Positions 5,962-7,315 of a DNA stretch of 7,315 nucleotides are shown piece by piece. This DNA comes from an uncultured Bacteroidota bacterium (lineage in GTDB: Bacteria; Bacteroidota; Bacteroidia; Chitinophagales; Saprospiraceae): positions 1 to 7,315 of the forward strand of contig CALEYM010000602.1 in assembly GCA_937926185.1 (NCBI GenBank), in the 5' to 3' direction. Position 1 is the stretch's first letter. Every line of letters begins with the position of its first letter. Position numbers and translations under genes: made by a program. Below the pieces are notes generated by a model, which saw only the letters and a list, made by a program, of their open reading frames with translations, was not told the DNA's origin and did no database searches.

Positions 5962-7315
5962 ATGCTCATAATCGTTAAGTCCTTTTTAAGGATCCCCTCA
6001 TTTCCGGTTAAAAGAGCAGGAAAGGAGTGTAAAATGTTGTCGGTTTTCCTGGCAGTGTTGGCCCTTTCCACCGTTCGGGGGCTGGCGCAGCAATTGCTGA
6101 CGTTCAGCGTTAATGGTAAAACCTATAACGCGGAAATTTCGTGGGTCGTCAAACACAACAATGTTGAATTCAAATCCAAATCGACCCATAACCTGGATGT
6201 CGGTAAGGCCACGGCTTTCGACCTGGCCGTATTTTTCAATTTCAAAAACGATTCTCTGCCCGGCAGCGACATCGTATGGGGGTTTCAATTCAGCCAAAAC
6301 GGGAATCTTATTTCGCCGCCGGCCAATGAAAAACGGTCGAGAAGTAAAAACCAGTTTCAACGGTTTAACGTAGCCGGGGTCGGGGCCGCCGGGCTTGTCA
6401 TCACGCCCAAGGCTTGGCGAAGAACGGCTTCCGGCCGGTTTGAAACCGCGGGGCAAAGCAGCTCGTTCACCCTCGCTTTTAATTTTTCCGACAGCAACCA
6501 GGCGCCGGCGCCGGAAAGCACTCCGCCGCCTGCCACACCGGTGGCGTCCAATGCCCCGGCCAGGCCCGCTGAAAACACCCGTCCGCAGAAACCGGTCGCG
6601 GCAAACCAGGAGGATGTAAAAGAAGAGCAAGATTACACGGCTGCCAGGAACGTGACGGATACGATCCAAAAAATCAGGGCCCTCATAGATTTTGTGGATA
6701 AATATGCCGCCGCCAAACCTAAATCGGCCCTGGTAGCCAACGCGGTCAAAGACATTCCACTGGGTGTCAGCGTGCCCACGGCCAGAGGCGACAGCGCATA
6801 TACTTACACGCTCGATTATCCGGTAAACCTGTATATCGACTCGGCCAAAGTAAGGGGCTGGCGCTGGAACCTCTCTAAAATGCCATCCGGGAAATACGAA
6901 CTGGTACTCATCGACCTGAAGGACACCGTTCATGCGTTTCCTTTGATCGACGCCGGGAAAAACGCGCCGTTTAACTTACCGAAAGAACTCAGCCCTTTCG
7001 ATAAAGTCAAGGTAGAGTTTCTGGGAGAAACCAAGGATTCTTTCCAACTCCGGCTGGCAGGCGGGACGCCGCCGTTTATTGTATTTATTTCCAAAAACGG
7101 CTTTCCCGTGGGGCGTTTTGTAATTGATGCAACCAACACGACAAAAACATTCAGTAAAGAGGATTGCGAACGCTGTAAAAATGGCACTTACGCTATAGAG
7201 GTATACAACAGCGACTTCACCACTTTATTGTTGCGCGTGGAAGAAGCCATACATGTACGGAAAATAAGATATTTATGGATATTGCTGTTTAGCGTAGTCG
7301 GGTTCCCGGTAGTGT
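5962..7315 (+). CDS. Unrecognised exported multidomain protein, 3' end outside window (partial)
   Basis: An open frame runs from ATG 5962 to the last base, 451 codons without a stop, so the C-terminus is missing. No family is recognised. Numbering from 5962, residues 1-24 are basic and 25-42 form a signal-peptide core ending GLA, with likely cleavage before Gln43. Residues about 43-180 look beta-rich. About 181-223 is a Pro/Ala-rich linker that turns acidic near its end. About 224-252 looks helical (TDTIQKIRALIDFVDKYAAA). About 269-400 is a second beta-rich region. A CERC pair lies at 402-405, and from about 436 a hydrophobic stretch (YLWILLFSVVGF) begins a probable membrane segment. The product is inferred to be periplasmic and C-terminally anchored. 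ATG 6034, codon 25, is an alternative start with a good Shine-Dalgarno sequence, but it would lose the basic n-region. Codon use resembles the neighbours, and no sign of transfer is seen. The coding call is firm; the function is unknown. Confidence 0.8.
   Translation, partial: MLIIVKSFLRIPSFPVKRAGKECKMLSVFLAVLALSTVRGLAQQLLTFSVNGKTYNAEISWVVKHNNVEFKSKSTHNLDVGKATAFDLAVFFNFKNDSLPGSDIVWGFQFSQNGNLISPPANEKRSRSKNQFQRFNVAGVGAAGLVITPKAWRRTASGRFETAGQSSSFTLAFNFSDSNQAPAPESTPPPATPVASNAPARPAENTRPQKPVAANQEDVKEEQDYTAARNVTDTIQKIRALIDFVDKYAAAKPKSALVANAVKDIPLGVSVPTARGDSAYTYTLDYPVNLYIDSAKVRGWRWNLSKMPSGKYELVLIDLKDTVHAFPLIDAGKNAPFNLPKELSPFDKVKVEFLGETKDSFQLRLAGGTPPFIVFISKNGFPVGRFVIDATNTTKTFSKEDCERCKNGTYAIEVYNSDFTTLLLRVEEAIHVRKIRYLWILLFSVVGFPVV
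6021..6027 (+). promoter_or_regulatory. Shine-Dalgarno-like AAAGGAG before the alternative ATG 6034
   Basis: AAAGGAG lies six bases before the ATG at 6034-6036, a textbook ribosome-binding arrangement. No comparable motif precedes the other starts in this window, and Bacteroidota rely little on Shine-Dalgarno pairing. It may mark an internal or true start, or it may be coincidence within codons for Gly-Lys-Glu. It leaves the start of the right-hand gene undecided between 5962 and 6034. Confidence 0.4.

Noticed and set aside
5980..5992. Hairpin TCCTT-TTT-AAGGA near the start of the right-hand gene
   Set aside because: It is a five-pair stem with a three-base loop and no supporting context. 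It falls inside coding sequence if 5962 is the start.
5998..6933. Minus-strand open frame of 311 codons under the right-hand gene
   Set aside because: The plus strand offers a longer frame with a promoter, signal peptide, coherent domain pattern and open reading to the window end. The minus frame is Arg/Gly-rich with no domain or promoter.

Overview
The window reads as chromosomal DNA from a member of the Bacteroidota. Three things point there: a DUF5686-type outer-membrane protein with an N-terminal carboxypeptidase-regulatory-like domain, Bacteroidota-style -7 promoter elements (TAnnTTTG), and starts that mostly lack a Shine-Dalgarno sequence. By eye the GC content is slightly above half, which would fit Saprospiria- or Chitinophagia-like lineages. 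That finer placement is inference only.

Layout. Bases 1-70 hold a short tandem array (five identical 10-mers, then two related 9-mers). Bases 74-3288 carry two overlapping minus-strand genes. Upstream is tilS (tRNA-Ile lysidine synthetase). Downstream, overlapping its end by 19 bases, is a five-TM LtaS-type phosphotransferase (alkaline-phosphatase/sulfatase fold). The 75-base gap 3289-3363 separates this pair from a divergent plus-strand gene, 3364-5883, which encodes an 839-residue exported DUF5686 protein. After a 78-base gap with a good promoter match, a second plus-strand gene begins (first ATG at 5962, alternative at 6034). It stays open to the last base of the window, so its 3' end is missing. 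It encodes an unrecognised exported multidomain protein.

How the genes relate. tilS is a housekeeping tRNA-modification gene. The other three products are all envelope proteins: an inner-membrane enzyme, an outer-membrane barrel and a periplasmic or membrane-anchored protein. No pathway link among them can be shown from sequence. The tilS/LtaS-like pair is probably cotranscribed, while the right-hand gene appears to have its own promoter. No RNA genes, insertion sequences, CRISPR arrays or phage genes were seen. The least-explained element is the truncated right-hand gene.
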